A DNA stretch of 47,083 nt from Gnetum montanum (lineage: Eukaryota; Streptophyta; Gnetopsida; Gnetales; Gnetaceae): assembly GCA_015680685.1 (NCBI GenBank), contig MNCI01007578.1:354778-401860 (forward strand). Reading direction: 5' to 3'. Positions 9,479 through 20,791 of this stretch are shown one piece after another. The notes below the pieces were generated by a model. The model worked only from the letters and a program-made list of their open reading frames with translations. It searched no databases and was not told where the DNA came from. The translations under genes were made by a program, and so were the position numbers. The stretch's first letter is position 1, and each line of letters opens with the position of its first letter.

Positions 9479-10464
9479 TGGCGAGGTACCCCTACACTCA
9501 ACCATACGAATACGAGTGTTTCACACATGATCTAGTTGAACTCCGCAGACGGGCTAGTTGTGGTATTTAGATAGTTACTCACTGATCGCAGTTTGATGTC
9601 TTCCCACCTGGACTAGTATTTGCTTTGTCACATATGGTTTAGTCCATAGTGAGGTGTATGATGTGGTTTCTAACCTAGTGCTACTCCTAGAGGCAATGGA
9701 AAATAACTTTAATTAAGCTAGGAGGAAAAGGGAGAGAGAGTTAAGCTAATAGGAAGTGGAAGAGAGAATCTAAGCTAGCCTAAGTGCAATGAGCATCCGT
9801 TCCTTAATCATCCATACACATCTTGGACCTCATGCATGACTACCATTGGGATTACCAAGCGCATGACCTAGGTACGCTACTGGGATACCAAGTAGTCACA
9901 CTTGAATGCTTATGATTAATTCATACTCATTCTACGTTTAAGGAGTTTCGGGTGAAGAGATATTAACTACGAAAGAAATAAATAACAATAACAATTGAAT
10001 AATTAAACTAAGTGAATGCTGCAATGATGAAGTAATCTCGATCTTTATTTCTGGTCATGTGTGTGTCCAAGTACGTCACACTCGAATAAAGATTCTGAAC
10101 AATTACAATCATCACAATGCGGGCATGCACTAGGGGAAAGGGTTGAGAAGAACTAAAAATGAACTAACTTCTATCTACTAATTGAAAACTAACTTCTAAT
10201 TGAACTACCTTCTTTCCATGTGTCCCATTATGTATTTATAGGCTCACATGAGAACCGCAATATCGTGTATTCGATATCGCTTGTTAGGCTGCAATATCGC
10301 GTACCTAATATCGTGTATTTGATATCGCTTGTCAGGCTACGATATCGCGTAGCCAATATCGGGGGTTTGATATCGGGACTCCTCAGACTTGGTATCTTGT
10401 ACTTGATATCAGGGGTCCGATAACAAGGGTTCGATATTAGCACCTGACAAACCATGATTCATCA
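9479..10464 (-). repeat. 3' LTR of element A
   Basis: On the minus strand it begins TGATGAATCATGG and ends TACCTCGCCA. It contains TATAAATA at 10233-10240, a GATATC-type array upstream of it, and an AATAAAGAT poly(A)-type signal downstream. It retains more intact GATATCG copies than the 5' LTR. Confidence 0.85.
10233..10440 (-). promoter_or_regulatory. GATATC array and TATA box in the 3' LTR
   Basis: TATAAATA (10233-10240) is preceded on the minus strand by about a dozen GATATC, GATATT or AATATC cores in roughly 180 bases. Many alternate as CGATATCG and TACACGATAT, which suggests an ancestral unit of about 20 bases that was duplicated and then decayed. The same design occurs in the other LTRs of this family in the window. 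Function unknown; a methylation-sensitive or transcription-factor-binding array is an inference. Confidence 0.6.
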
Positions 10465-10473
10465 TACCCCCAC
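10465..10473 (-). other. Polypurine tract of element A
   Basis: GTGGGGGTA on the minus strand lies directly upstream of the 3' LTR start, where second-strand priming would occur. A second copy of the surrounding motif (GTCGTGGGGG) lies about 0.95 kb further inside, near 11410-11420. Confidence 0.5.
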
Positions 10474-11075
10474 GACTGAATAACAACTTGTCCTCGAGTC
10501 AAAGAAAGTGAGGAACAAGTTCAATTGATCACATAGTGGATAGGTATGGGATTATTGACTAACTAGAAATTTATTCATGCTACAAAGGAGAGTTGAATAT
10601 AACAAAATTAGGACACGGACACAAAATTACAAAATTTATTGGAATCATGTGGTTCCTGGTGGCAGTGGCCCCTCTATTGGTCTCTTCCTTTGTCCTGCAC
10701 TTCAAGCTTCTAATATTGATATCGTTGAAGAAGTGTTTGACGTTTCTTCTCTTCTATTCGAGGATTATGAGCCATCCATACTGATGTTCCAATGTTTGAT
10801 GGAGTCAGCACTTCCCATGGACATAGTAGCTGTGGGAACACTTGAGTGGCCTTAACATGCCATGCCACAGATAGCCTTCGTTCTTCTTCGTAGGCTCAGG
10901 CCCTAACCTCTCCACCTTTTGCTTGGCCAGATTGTGCAGTGACAAGAGTTCCTTGATGGATGCTGAATGATTGTGCCTCCTTCTCTACATGTTCTGCATG
11001 AGGTCCTTGGCCTTTGCCTTCCCTTGGACTTTCAGTTGCACCTTGAGAAGCTCCTCCTTATTGTTCTCTTTTAGG
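10474..11075 (-). pseudogene. Decayed 3' gene-like unit (exon 2 region) of element A
   Basis: The minus strand aligns with 44883-45200 of element B: both carry a shared AATCATTCAGCATYCAT block followed by CTCTTGTCAC. Where B has a splice-acceptor-like TTGATTGCAG/GTGGCCCC, A has the corresponding TGATTATAAATGACCCC, so the acceptor is lost. No frame is intact. The B copy extends further and contains a motif seen in plant transposon-associated proteins, so A's copy is shortened, probably by deletion next to the LTR. Short plus-strand frames at 10577-10855 are shadows. Confidence 0.4.
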
Positions 11076-11594
11076 GGTCATTTATAATCACACAAAGATC
11101 AATTGTTAGTAAGACTATTGAAAGAAGTTCAATTATTTCATACCTTACTTGTTGCCTTTAATATATGTTAAATTCTTTGCTTAGTGTGATTTTAGAGTTA
11201 GAAAATTTTGTGGTAATGTCCCCTAAAAGTTTTACTATTAGGCCCTCTTTAATTAGGTGGCTTCAAAATTTTAATTTCCCAGTATAGGTAAGGAGATGAG
11301 ATTGTTTTTGGAAACATGTTTGTTATTTTTATAATCAATTACCCTTTATAGTATCCTTTGGATGATGATGAGTTTCAAAAAATTTATATGTAATTTGCAA
11401 TGTACTCCTCCCCCACGACTAAGCTAAACACTTCGGGTTTAGGTAGGTCCGAATGGAATGAAAATTGGAATGCTAGCGTGTGAGTTATGGCTGGTAGACC
11501 AAGAGGTGCGTGAGTTACAAGTCATAGAAGAAAATTTGAAAAACTCCCCTCATGTGAATAGTTGAGAATGATGTTGATGTGCGCGAGGGATCCA

Positions 11595-11650
11595 TATATA
11601 TAGTTTTTGAGGATGTGATATCACATACATGATAACGCGGCCCCGATATC
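11595..11650 (-). promoter_or_regulatory. Internal promoter-like segment of element A
   Basis: TATATATA at 11595-11602 is preceded on the minus strand by GATATC at 11617-11622 and 11645-11650 and a TATCATGTATG variant between them. Element B has the same arrangement at 44247-44334. It repeats the LTR promoter design inside the element, upstream of the 3' gene-like unit. It is not a whole LTR: the LTR ends and the AATAAAGA signal are missing. Confidence 0.45.
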
Positions 11651-11660
11651 TTGGCCCAAC

Positions 11661-13079
11661 GAAAATAGAGTACTTAGGAAAATTGATAAATTTCTAAAAT
11701 TCTAAACTCAAAAATGAAGGACTTGAGGTTGGTGTAAAAGGTCCTGGGTAATATTAAATAGTTCTGAAGGCACAAAAAGTATAATGGTGTAGAATTTGGC
11801 AATAAAATGCATGAACTAGATGAGGAGAAAGGACATGTTTCGGTACATAGGAACATTTGAACTAGAAGGATGATGAGGGAAAGAGTATTGTAATACTTGG
11901 AGGGTATAAAATGATGTGATGGTAATGTGTTATGAGTGCAAATTACAAAAGTCACGCAACTAGGTCCTTCCCAAAGCAGGTTCCAACCTATAATGCCCTT
12001 GCATAACCACACCTCAAAATGTTTGTAGGCACTAGAAGGGTTAAATGTAATCTACACAAATGCAACAAAACACACACATGTAGATACCATTGCGATGAGG
12101 TAGGAATTCCATGCTACCCAAGACACAAGTCACAATTACATGAACAGTGAGGTGAGGCAAATTATAAAAGGGATTGCAGAGATTGGGACATGAGGTAATT
12201 GGTCTAGGGCACAATGAATCCTCAATGTAAGGCATGATTAATATGTCATTAATCTATCGCTCAAAAATTAGGACCAAGTCCATTCCTATGATCAATGACA
12301 TCGCATTTTTTTCATCCCAATGATAGACAACAATGAGAGCATCATGATGGCAAGGTGTACAATCGGCATTTCGTACAAGGGAGGAGTCATTCTTGCTTTG
12401 TGGCACTTTTTTTTGTGTTGTTTTTTTTTTTTTTTGAAATGCTTAATCTAGAGAGGCTGCCTACCTTCAGGCATGGATATATGTCTTTCTAGTGGAACCC
12501 CCTAGAATAGCATTGGGTTTCTTTATTGAGTGCCTTTTTATTACTCTTACTCCCATTTTTCGTTAGATCTACAAGGATCTTAGTACAATCAGGCTACATG
12601 ATAACACCCACAAATGTCACCAAAGATAATCCACAAGTCCCCTTTATGTCACACCCTAGCCATTCCCACTTAGTCCATCCTTCTTCATGCTGGGTATAAT
12701 GAACACAAGATTACTTTAAGTTTTAATGATTAGGAATATCATTGTACCCAGGGCAAAACCTCTTATTAATAGAATGGATGGATGGATGTTGTGGGCTTGC
12801 TCTTCAAATAATTAGTCACTTGAGACTTGATAGCATAGAACAACACCTCAACCAACAAGGCACATGAGTGTTTTATTTGTAGGTGATATTACTCATAAAA
12901 AGACAAAAAGAAAAAATAATAAATTGAAAGATGAAAAATTGAAAAACAAAAAATTGTAAAATTAAAGAAAAGAAAAGCATTTATTAATTCTACTATTGTT
13001 AGAATGAGGGATACCCCCCATTACTAAATGGTTGAGCATAGCTAGAATTAATAAATGGAAGGTTGGAATTCTTGCATGT
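11661..13079 (-). other. Non-coding 3' half of element A
   Basis: No frame survives. Segments align with element B, for example TCCTTGTAGATCTAAC near 12560 and CTGCTTTGGGAAGGACC near 11970, so it is ancestral to the family. In an autonomous Athila element pol would sit here; nothing resembling it is present. A T-rich run lies at 12420-12436. Confidence 0.55.
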
Positions 13080-14880
13080 TAGAAATATTAGGACTCAGTC
13101 ATACTTACCCCATTGGGGTTCACACACTTTATTAGAGTTGACATAGTGGGGCAAGTTATAAGATGTGGTTAATTTATAAGGAGTTGACCCACTATGATAC
13201 TTGCCACCGTAAGATGGTATGCAAGGATCAACATGTCTCCCCATGTGGCAATATTCAGTTTTCCCCATGGTTATTGGAGTATTGAGTGGTGGCCCTGATA
13301 AGGTAACATGAGGCATTGGGTTCGAAGAGGAAGATGCACCACAGTGTTTGACTTGTGCTGAGTTGGTAGATGCAGTGGTTTCTAAACTGTGGTGATCCTT
13401 TCTACGGTCATTTCTAAAAAAGGGACACCTTTGATGTTGTAGAGGATTCCCACTACTGTTGATAGTAGAAGCACAAGTAACATTCATGGGCTGATGCTAT
13501 GGTGCAAATCCTTTGGGTACAATTGGTGGCGATGTAGAAGGAGGTGAAGAATGAGAATGTTGAAATTAAGGACAAGTGTAAGGTACCCAAGGTTGTGGTC
13601 CTATTCATGAGGATATGGGTTGATAGTATTGAGAAGAATAATAACACTGAGGTGAGATAGAGGATGTTGACCCAGTTGGGGAAACAAGATATTGAACTTG
13701 ATAAGCACTTAGGTTCGGATGGTATGAAGGGTGTAACTAGTTTGGGGATGGCCTCCACCACAACTAGGATTGTTGCCACTGTGATTGAACATAGTATTTC
13801 TGCATGAGCTCTAGATGTAACATTCTTCCCCAATGCTCATGTAAATGTGATAAGATTGGGCATTGGCCCATGGGGTGATCGTACAGGAAAATGTTACATT
13901 AATACGTATGATTAGCAATTGAGTTCTTATTCTCTTTGACCCTTCTTTCTAATTTTATAAAGGTGTTTGTCCTATTTCTTGGGTTTTCATAATTCTACCT
14001 CTAATAGTGTTGGCATATTCTCCACATTTTTCATGCATCCATTCCATCATCTTATTGATCTTTACCTCAATTTCATCTAATGATTGTATTATTGGCAAAG
14101 ATGATTCCTCCTCCTTGGGGTGAGTTGATTTCTCCTCTTCATTATCATGGGCCCTTGTTGATTTAAGGTTTTGGGCTTGTTGAGATTTTTTAACGTTCTC
14201 CCACTTAGCCATTTCTCCTTCTTCTTTTGCTACCTGCTTAATAAGCTCTTGGACTTGATGGGTTCAGAGTTCATATAGTTTACCTTGGGCATACATCCCT
14301 AGGGTCTCCCTTGTTTCATTACAAATCCCATCTATGATATGGTACATTAGCCTTTCCTTGGAGAACCCATGGCTTGGGTTGTTGTTTAATAGTGCATAAT
14401 ATCTTTCTAAGGCTATGTCCAAGGGTTCATGTTGTGCTTGTTTCCACTCTTGGATTTGTCTCCTCAAGGCTAACACTCTCACATAGGTTTGATATCTTTC
14501 ATTAAATATTTTTACCATTATCGGCCAACATCGAATTGATTTTGGTTTTAACAACCTATACCATACTTTTTCTTGGCCAACCAATGTTGTAGGAAAGAGT
14601 TTAAGTTTTTTCCATCCATTATCAATCTTATTCTATACACAGGCATTATGGAAGGCTTGTAGATGATGTTGCAAATCTAAATTGTAGCCTCCTAAAAATT
14701 TAGGAAATTTGTTTAAGTCAAGCCTAGGTAGATGGTTTTCCTTATGATGCCTATAGGATATTCGAACAGCCTCTTGTATTTGTGTTAGGCTTGTAGTGGC
14801 TAGTAGGGGTTCATCGTCGCTAGGTATGTTATGCATTTGTGAGTTGGGACAATGTTATTTGAGTTTATGCTCATAGGAGA
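13080..14880 (-). pseudogene. Athila-type gag relic of element A
   Basis: The structural protein of the virus-like particle, split into several frames by stops and frameshifts. N-terminal part (14836-14633): LPRLDLNKFPKFLGGY then LQHHLQAFHNAC. Core (14584-14264): KVWYRLLKPKSI, FNERYQTYVRVLALRRQI, then ERYYALLNNNPSHGF and ETLGMYAQGKL. The spacing of these blocks follows the Athila gag pattern (a WY..L..SI block, a long R-rich helix, LL...P.HG, and R..L...A.G). A charged stretch follows (14212-13955), then a Pro/Ser/His-rich tail (13833-13095) with no clear CCHC knuckle. Element B's gag at 40900-42890 is plainly the same protein. Not functional. Confidence 0.8.
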
Positions 14881-15109
14881 CCCCTACATCAGATTGGGTA
14901 CTCCAAACTTTATCTTCATCATTATATAATTTTCTGGTTCTCTAATGAATTTCCTTAGTAGTTGTTGCATTATCATAGTCTTATGAGAAAGACATTGTTG
15001 TGAATCATGTGTGACTTAATTGAAATTAAGTTCTTTTCTAAGAGATATATCGTGAGTACTTTGTTACAGCAATCTTGTATGATATAACTAATCTAAATAA
15101 CTAGCATTG

Positions 15110-15129
15110 TCCCCAACAATGACACCAAT
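15110..15129 (-). other. Primer-binding site resembling tRNA-Asp, decayed
   Basis: The minus strand reads ATTGGTGTCATTGTTGGGGA, six bases inside the 5' LTR. The complement of a plant tRNA-Asp 3' end is TGGCGCCGTTGCCGGGGA, the site used by Athila elements. All differences are C-to-T or G-to-A, as expected from deamination of methylated cytosines. Element B keeps a different set of changes at 20773-20791. Confidence 0.75.
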
Positions 15130-15135
15130 GATAGG

Positions 15136-16086
15136 TGGCAAGGTACCCCTACACTCAACCATATGAATACAAGCGTTTCACGCACGATCTGGTCGAACTC
15201 CATAGATGGGCTACTTGTGGTATCTAGATAGTTACTCATTGATCGTAGTTCGCTATCTTCCCACTTGGACTAGTATTTGCTTTATCACGTATGGTTTAGT
15301 CCAGATTGAGGTGTATGATGTCGTTTCTAACCTAGTGCTACTCCTGGAGGCAATGGAAAATAACTTTAATAAAGCTAGAAGGAAAAGGGAGAGAGAGTTA
15401 AGCTAATGAGAAATGGGAGAGAGAATCTAAGCTAGCCTAAGTGCAATGAGCATCCATTCCTTAATCATCCATACACATCTTGGACCTCATGCATGACTAC
15501 CATTGGGATTACCAAGCGCATGGCCTAGGTATGCTACTAGGATACCAAGTAGTCACACTTGCATGCTCATGATTAAGTTGTACTCATTCCACATTTAAGG
15601 AGTTTAGGGTGAAGAGATATTAACTACAAAAGCAATAAATAATAATAACAATTAAATAATTAAAGTAAGTGAATGCTGCAATGATGAAGTAATCTCAATC
15701 TTTATTTCTGGTCATGTGCGTGTCCAAGTACATCACACTTGAAAGGTTCTAGACAATTACAATCATCACACTATAGGCATGAACTGGGGGAAAGAGTTGA
15801 GAAGAACTAAAAATGAACTACTAACTTCTATCTATTGACTGAAAACTAACTTCTAACTAAACTACCTTCTTTCCATGCGTCCCATTGTGTATTTATAGGC
15901 TTACATGGGAACCATGATATCATGTATATGATATCGCTTGCCAGGCCACAATATCACGTACCTGATATTGGGGGTTCGATATCGAGGGTCCAATATCAGG
16001 ACTCATCAGACCTGGTATCTTGTACTTAATATCAGGGTCCAATAACAAGGTTTCAATATCAGCACCTGACAAACCATGATTCATCA
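15136..16086 (-). repeat. 5' LTR of element A
   Basis: Direct repeat of 9479-10464. On the minus strand it starts TGATGAATCATGG at 16086 and ends TACCTTGCCA at 15136. The TATA box TATAAATA is at 15890-15897, with a decayed GATATC array upstream (about 15913-16060). The 66-codon plus-strand frame at 15206 is a shadow. Confidence 0.85.
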
Positions 16087-16288
16087 AAAACTACTTGACA
16101 CTTTGCTTTAAATTGGTTAACTTTAATCCAAGAACTTATTCTCTTTTCTAGCAATGGCTAACAACTTAGCAAAAATGTTAGTCACAATAATTATTTGATA
16201 ATTTTTCAAGTTATTTTTATCCCCTTTTTTATATAGTAAGATTAATAGTTTTCTAATGTTTTTCTAATCCTTGATCCATTGTGATGAG

Positions 16289-16925
16289 TGGCATGTGCCC
16301 TCTATGCCTAACTATATGAATCAAAAGTATGTACATACAATTTGGTCAAATTCTATGGACCTCTTGGGCATCTAGTACTTTAGATAATTAGGTTATGATG
16401 TTTCTTGTCATTATTTTTTCCAATTACCACTTGTGTTAATTCAATGAATATGATTAAGTGTAATTGAGGCACAAGATATTTATATTTTTGTTATTATTTT
16501 TATCATTAAAGACATTAAAAGGATGAAGTGATTAAATTTTAAATTCTAACTAATTAATGAAATTAAAGGTAATATAACCTATCCTAAACATAGAGCATCC
16601 ATTCCCACTTTCCGTACATATCTTGAACCCATATTGACGTTGTTGGGTTACCAAGTGTCTACTATTGGTTGTACCAAGTATTTACTACTAGGATTACCAA
16701 GTGTTAGTATATCATGCTCAAAGTGATCATACTTACATTGCTACAAAATAAAATATTAAATTTCTAAATTCATGAAAGTAAAGTGCATGTAAAATAAAAT
16801 TCTTGAAATTAAACTAAATGCTAATCCAAGTGATGTAATAGAAAGAATATATATCAATTTTATTGCCATGATGCAAAAATATCTAGGTACATCTTGCACT
16901 TGAATAAAATTCCATATAATCAATT
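16289..16925 (-). repeat. Diverged LTR fragment of the A/B family
   Basis: Starts with TGGCATGTGCCC where element A's LTR has TGGCAAGGTACCCC. It follows the same order of blocks: CCTAACTATATGAAT, TTGGTCAAATTCTATGGAC, GCATCCATTCCCA, GATTACCAAGTG, TGCACTTGAATAAAAT. It lacks the U3 promoter end, stopping at the integrase fragment near 16926. Much more decayed than the element A LTRs. Confidence 0.65.
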
Positions 16926-17560
16926 CAATCCCCCTATCACATGTAGGCCAATGGCCATGTAGAATTTTTTGATTGTGAAGTTGTTAGAATACTTAGGAGA
17001 ATGGTTAGCAAGTATAGAACAGATCAGGACAATAAGCTTAATGACATCCTATGGGCTTATTAGATGGCATGAAGAAATCTTATAGTTTATAATCTATTCA
17101 AGATTTTCTATGGATAGGTTCCATGAATTACTATTGATCTTGAGATGAAAACCTTAGGTAGTGTGGTAGATTTTAATATGACATTAGATTCTACTCAAAA
17201 AGAGAGGCTAATTAACCTCAACCTTCTTGATGAAAACTACAAAATCATCTTGATGCACAGTGAATTAAAAAATTCTTATAGCAAGGCTCAACATGATGTT
17301 CATGCTAAAGATTTTAATTTTCAACTTGATGATAAGGTCCTCTATTTTAATCTACTTCACTTGGATTACTTGGGTAATATTTAATTTCAATGAGAAGGGT
17401 CATACATCATCCATACTAATCACTAGTCTAGCGCACTGCACATTTACCATTTAGATGAGTTGGATAAAATCATTTTTGTCAATGGGTAATACCTAAAGAA
17501 TTATAGAGAATATCTTTTCCCTCTAAAAGTACCTAAAGCTTAATCTTGTGCTCCATACTT
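16926..17560 (+). pseudogene. Athila integrase C-terminal fragment
   Basis: Conceptual plus-strand translation, with stops, follows the C-terminal half of an Athila-type integrase: SPYH, ANGHVEFF, then LRRMVSKYR, DILWAY, MKTLGSVVDFNMTLDS, QKERLINLNLLDEN, a SKAQHDVHAKDFNFQLDDKV region and DELDKIIFVNG with KNYREY. The block matching the catalytic Glu region (NGQVE in intact relatives) is present, but the catalytic Asp region is missing because the fragment is truncated at the LTR junction. The longest open part is 17145-17384. This shows that an autonomous Athila relative once existed here, a possible partner of elements A and B. Confidence 0.65.
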
Positions 17561-19905
17561 AGAGGTTTATCAGGTGATAGACATGGATTAGTTCCATAGG
17601 AGGGGGAAAGGAGAATCCTCCATGTCATGTCAAATTTTCATTACATTATGCTATTTTTCTTGTGTATTCTAATAAAATTTGTATGTAAAGTTTGTGTGTT
17701 TAGTTATTACTCATTATATTTTTGAGCATAAAGATTAATCATTCATGATTTTTTCCTTCTCTTAAGCATGTTTATGTGTATGGGAAAACCAATTAATGTG
17801 ATTATGAATGCTCCCTCAATAATCCAAAGGTGGATGGATGAGTTATAGATGTGATGATGATGCAAGAATGCCAAATGGATTTAACATGGAGCATTGATCT
17901 ATGGAATGTCCACACAACAAAAATTCATCCACACATTTTCTTCTATTCATCACTAGTAAACCACACTTAGATTCAGTGGGAAGACTGGACTTACACTGTG
18001 AGCTATTTAAGCTAATGCTATTGGAACCATGGATAGGTGTTGGATCCACACCTTAGGGTGTAAGCCTTAGATTTCCTATAAGAGTGCATAGTCAGTGGAA
18101 GAAAAGGGTATGCCATCAAGAGTCTTTTTGACTATGGAATAAGTCTAATTAGTTCTATTGGACCAAGGTATGCATGTTGCCTTACTTGGCCACATTGGTT
18201 AGAAGAGGTTCGTAATCTTGCAAGCCTATGCATGGCATGTGATGAGGGACTAATTTTTCCATCATATAAGTCAAAGACTCCATATAGTGATCCAACACTC
18301 TAATTATTCCCTTAACCTTCACACAACATAAAAAATCCTCTTCTCATAAAAAGAAAAAGAAAGAAGAAGAGGAAAGAAATATATATATGCATATGTAATA
18401 GAAAGACAATAATGAAAAGAAGAGATGATGGAAAGAACAATGTAATATCTTAGTTATAAGCCCACATAAATTGGTACTTTTTCTATCTTAGGTTAATCAT
18501 AAAATTAGTTAGCTAAGCAATGTAAGTGATTGAACTGATACCCAAGCCTTTTTCATGTTTAACCCATTATCTATATCTTTTGAATTCCAATGTAATAATT
18601 GACAATAATTGCCTACTTCATCCTTACTCATGGTCATGAAGGCCCAAAAGTCTCTCACTTAGTGAACTTTGATAACATCAATTATTGCTTTCACCCAATT
18701 CCTAAATCCATTTGTCTCTAGGGGTTAAAATTTACAATTGTTGACCCAAACCATGAACATTTGCATAGTCTTTTGATCATGATGTTGCAAATTTTGTTGG
18801 AATTAGGATCAGTAAGTGTAGTTGGAGGGATTAATGGGAAGATTATGGTAGAGAAACATTTGGGGAACCTATTGTGCATACATGCCTGAATGGAGGAAAA
18901 CCAATTCGAAATCATAAGTCCTAGATATTTTGTGGCATGTTGTCTTAGTTTGATTTTACCAAGGATTAGACCATGAAATAACCAAGGGTATATGACATTG
19001 GTGATGGTATGTATGACCTTTTATTAAGAAGGGAAATTTAAATAAATATTCCTATCAGGTTGATGAGTAATAGTAATAAGACATGGTAGTAGATCTTTCA
19101 CAACATGTAGGATGTGCTCACATGCTTTACGAGCTAATTAAGTGATTGGTTGAGGATCTAGTGACATTGCAAACTCTCCCCCTCTCTAATTCATCATGCA
19201 TTATCCATTCATTTCATTTCATGTATTGTACATTATTGTGCATGGAAATAAGTCAACTAGGCAAAGTAGAGGATAGGATTGATCATCCAAGGTGATGAAT
19301 TCATGTTGGATGCTAATGTCTCACTGGTTGTTGGGAGCCAATAGGTATCTCATCAACATTTTTCACAAGGATGACAAGGATAAGAGCCTACTATGGGAAG
19401 GACCCACTTGTAAATCCTTGGTGGTGTGGAATTATGAGCAAGTGAAATTAAGCTTAACTCCTAGGATAGTGGTGGTTGCATGACATAAGGCACTCGGTTA
19501 GTCTTCCATGTGTGAGGTTGCGACTCAATGGGCATAATGGTTTAACCAAGACTATTCTTCTTCACTTTCATTTATAACTTGCATGCTTGATAATCTTGAT
19601 TCACCTTGGTATTAGTGTTACAAGTTTCTAGACTTTTTTGGTTCATTATCTCACATGTTTGCATCCTAGTTATGTGCTAGTGTTCTTCAGTGCATGCCAT
19701 TAGTTAATGTTGTCTAGAGCTAGTGTCTTGCAACTCATCCATGTAGGAGAGATACCATTAGATATGTGCTTTTTGATCTTATCTCATTTTACATTCATGT
19801 ATGCATTAGGTGTTGGGCTATGAATTTGTCCATCACATTGTCCTTGGGGATTGTACTTACCATTATTTTTATACATGATTATTTCAATGGTGGTTGAATG
19901 CTTAA
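17561..19905 (+). mobile_element. Retroelement relic upstream of element B
   Basis: No surviving gene. Around 19350-19480, AGCCTACTATGGGAAGGACC matches the family's 3' non-coding region (element A near 11970 and element B near 43910), in the plus orientation. With the integrase fragment before it and an LTR directly after it at 19906, this looks like the 3' half of another element ending in the LTR that also serves as element B's 5' LTR. Short frames at 17843, 18718 and 19292 are in decayed sequence. Confidence 0.45.
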
Positions 19906-20770
19906 TGAGTCATGAATTTGTTGATCCCAATATTAGAGCCTCGATATTAGAGTCTAGGAAGCGATGTTGGATATCCAATATCGCCTCCTCCATGGTAGCC
20001 TATAAATATAGCACTTAGGTGCATAATTGAGAGATAGAAAAAATAGTTTTAGTTTTAGTTTTTAGTTAGCTTATTCGTGGATTATTTTTTAGTCCTATTA
20101 TTTTCTAGTGCATGCTCGTAGTGTGAGGTTTGTGATTATACAACACTTTTATTTGAGTGTGACATACTTGGACACATTACATGACTGGAAATAAAAATTG
20201 AGATTACTTCCATCATTGCCACATTTACTTAGATCTATTATTTCTTTAATTATTTAATTGTTCAATTATTTACTATTTTCTTTAGTTAAATGTTTCCATT
20301 TATTGCTATTTACTATTCTTATTATTAAGAGGAATGAGTATGCCTTAATCACAAGTGCTTATGTGTAATTACTTGGTTACCCAATAGTGTATCGTTTGGC
20401 AAGTCCAGTGACGTATACTTGGTAATCCCAGTGGTAGCTATATGAAGTCCAAGGTATGTATAGACAATTGGGGATGGGTACTCATTGCACATAGGCAAGT
20501 TTAGGTTTTACTTTCCATTGTTCATTGGCTTAATTAATTTATCTCCTTATTATCATTAGGAAAAACATAGGATTAGATAACATCATATGCCTCACTTTGG
20601 ACTAAACCATATGTGACAAAGCTACCATTAGTCCAAGTGGGAAGACAACAAATTGTGATCAAAGCATAACAATCTAGATGCCAAAACTAGTTCCATCCAT
20701 GGAATTCAATCAGATTGTGTGTGAACGCTTGTGATTTGTATGATTGGGCATAGGGGTACCTCGTTGCTCA
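19906..20770 (+). repeat. 5' LTR of element B
   Basis: Begins TGAGTCATGAATTTGTTG, aligning with element A's TGATGAATCATGGTTTGTC, and ends GGGGTACCTCGTTGCTCA. TATAAATA is at 20000-20007, preceded by GATATT, GATATCC and CAATATCG copies (19934-19985). Poly(A)-type AATAAAAATTGAGATTAC lies near 20188, matching element A's AATAAAGATTGAGATTAC. Confidence 0.75.
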
Positions 20771-20772
20771 TC

Positions 20773-20791
20773 ATTGGCACCATTGCTGGAA
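20773..20791 (+). other. Primer-binding site of element B
   Basis: ATTGGCACCATTGCTGGAA starts two bases after the LTR. It matches the tRNA-Asp complement at most positions and retains GC pairs that element A lost, while losing others. A GGAATTGGTGCTAGTTATCT block follows, matching element A's GGACAATGCTAGTTATTT. Confidence 0.7.

Larger units (their letters stand above)
9479..16086 (-). mobile_element. Athila-type element A, 6.6 kb, gag relic only, no pol
   Basis: Two direct repeats of 986 and 951 bases flank a 4.67-kb interior. On the minus strand the order is 5' LTR (15136-16086), primer-binding site (15110-15129), gag relic (about 14880-13080), non-coding stretch (13079-11661), internal promoter-like segment (11650-11595), gene-like unit (11075-10474), purine tract, 3' LTR (10464-9479). 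I find no reverse transcriptase, RNase H or integrase motif, so it looks like a non-autonomous Athila relative that would need proteins from an autonomous partner. The LTR pair differs at roughly one base in eight over the first 210 bases by eye, mostly transitions, so it is old. Flanking 5-mers (ATGTG left, AAAAC right) do not match, so either the ends are altered or there was LTR-mediated rearrangement. Confidence 0.85.

Noticed and set aside
11595-11650. Considered as a solo LTR nested in element A
   Set aside because: The equivalent place in element B has the same segment, and no LTR ends or flanking duplication can be found.
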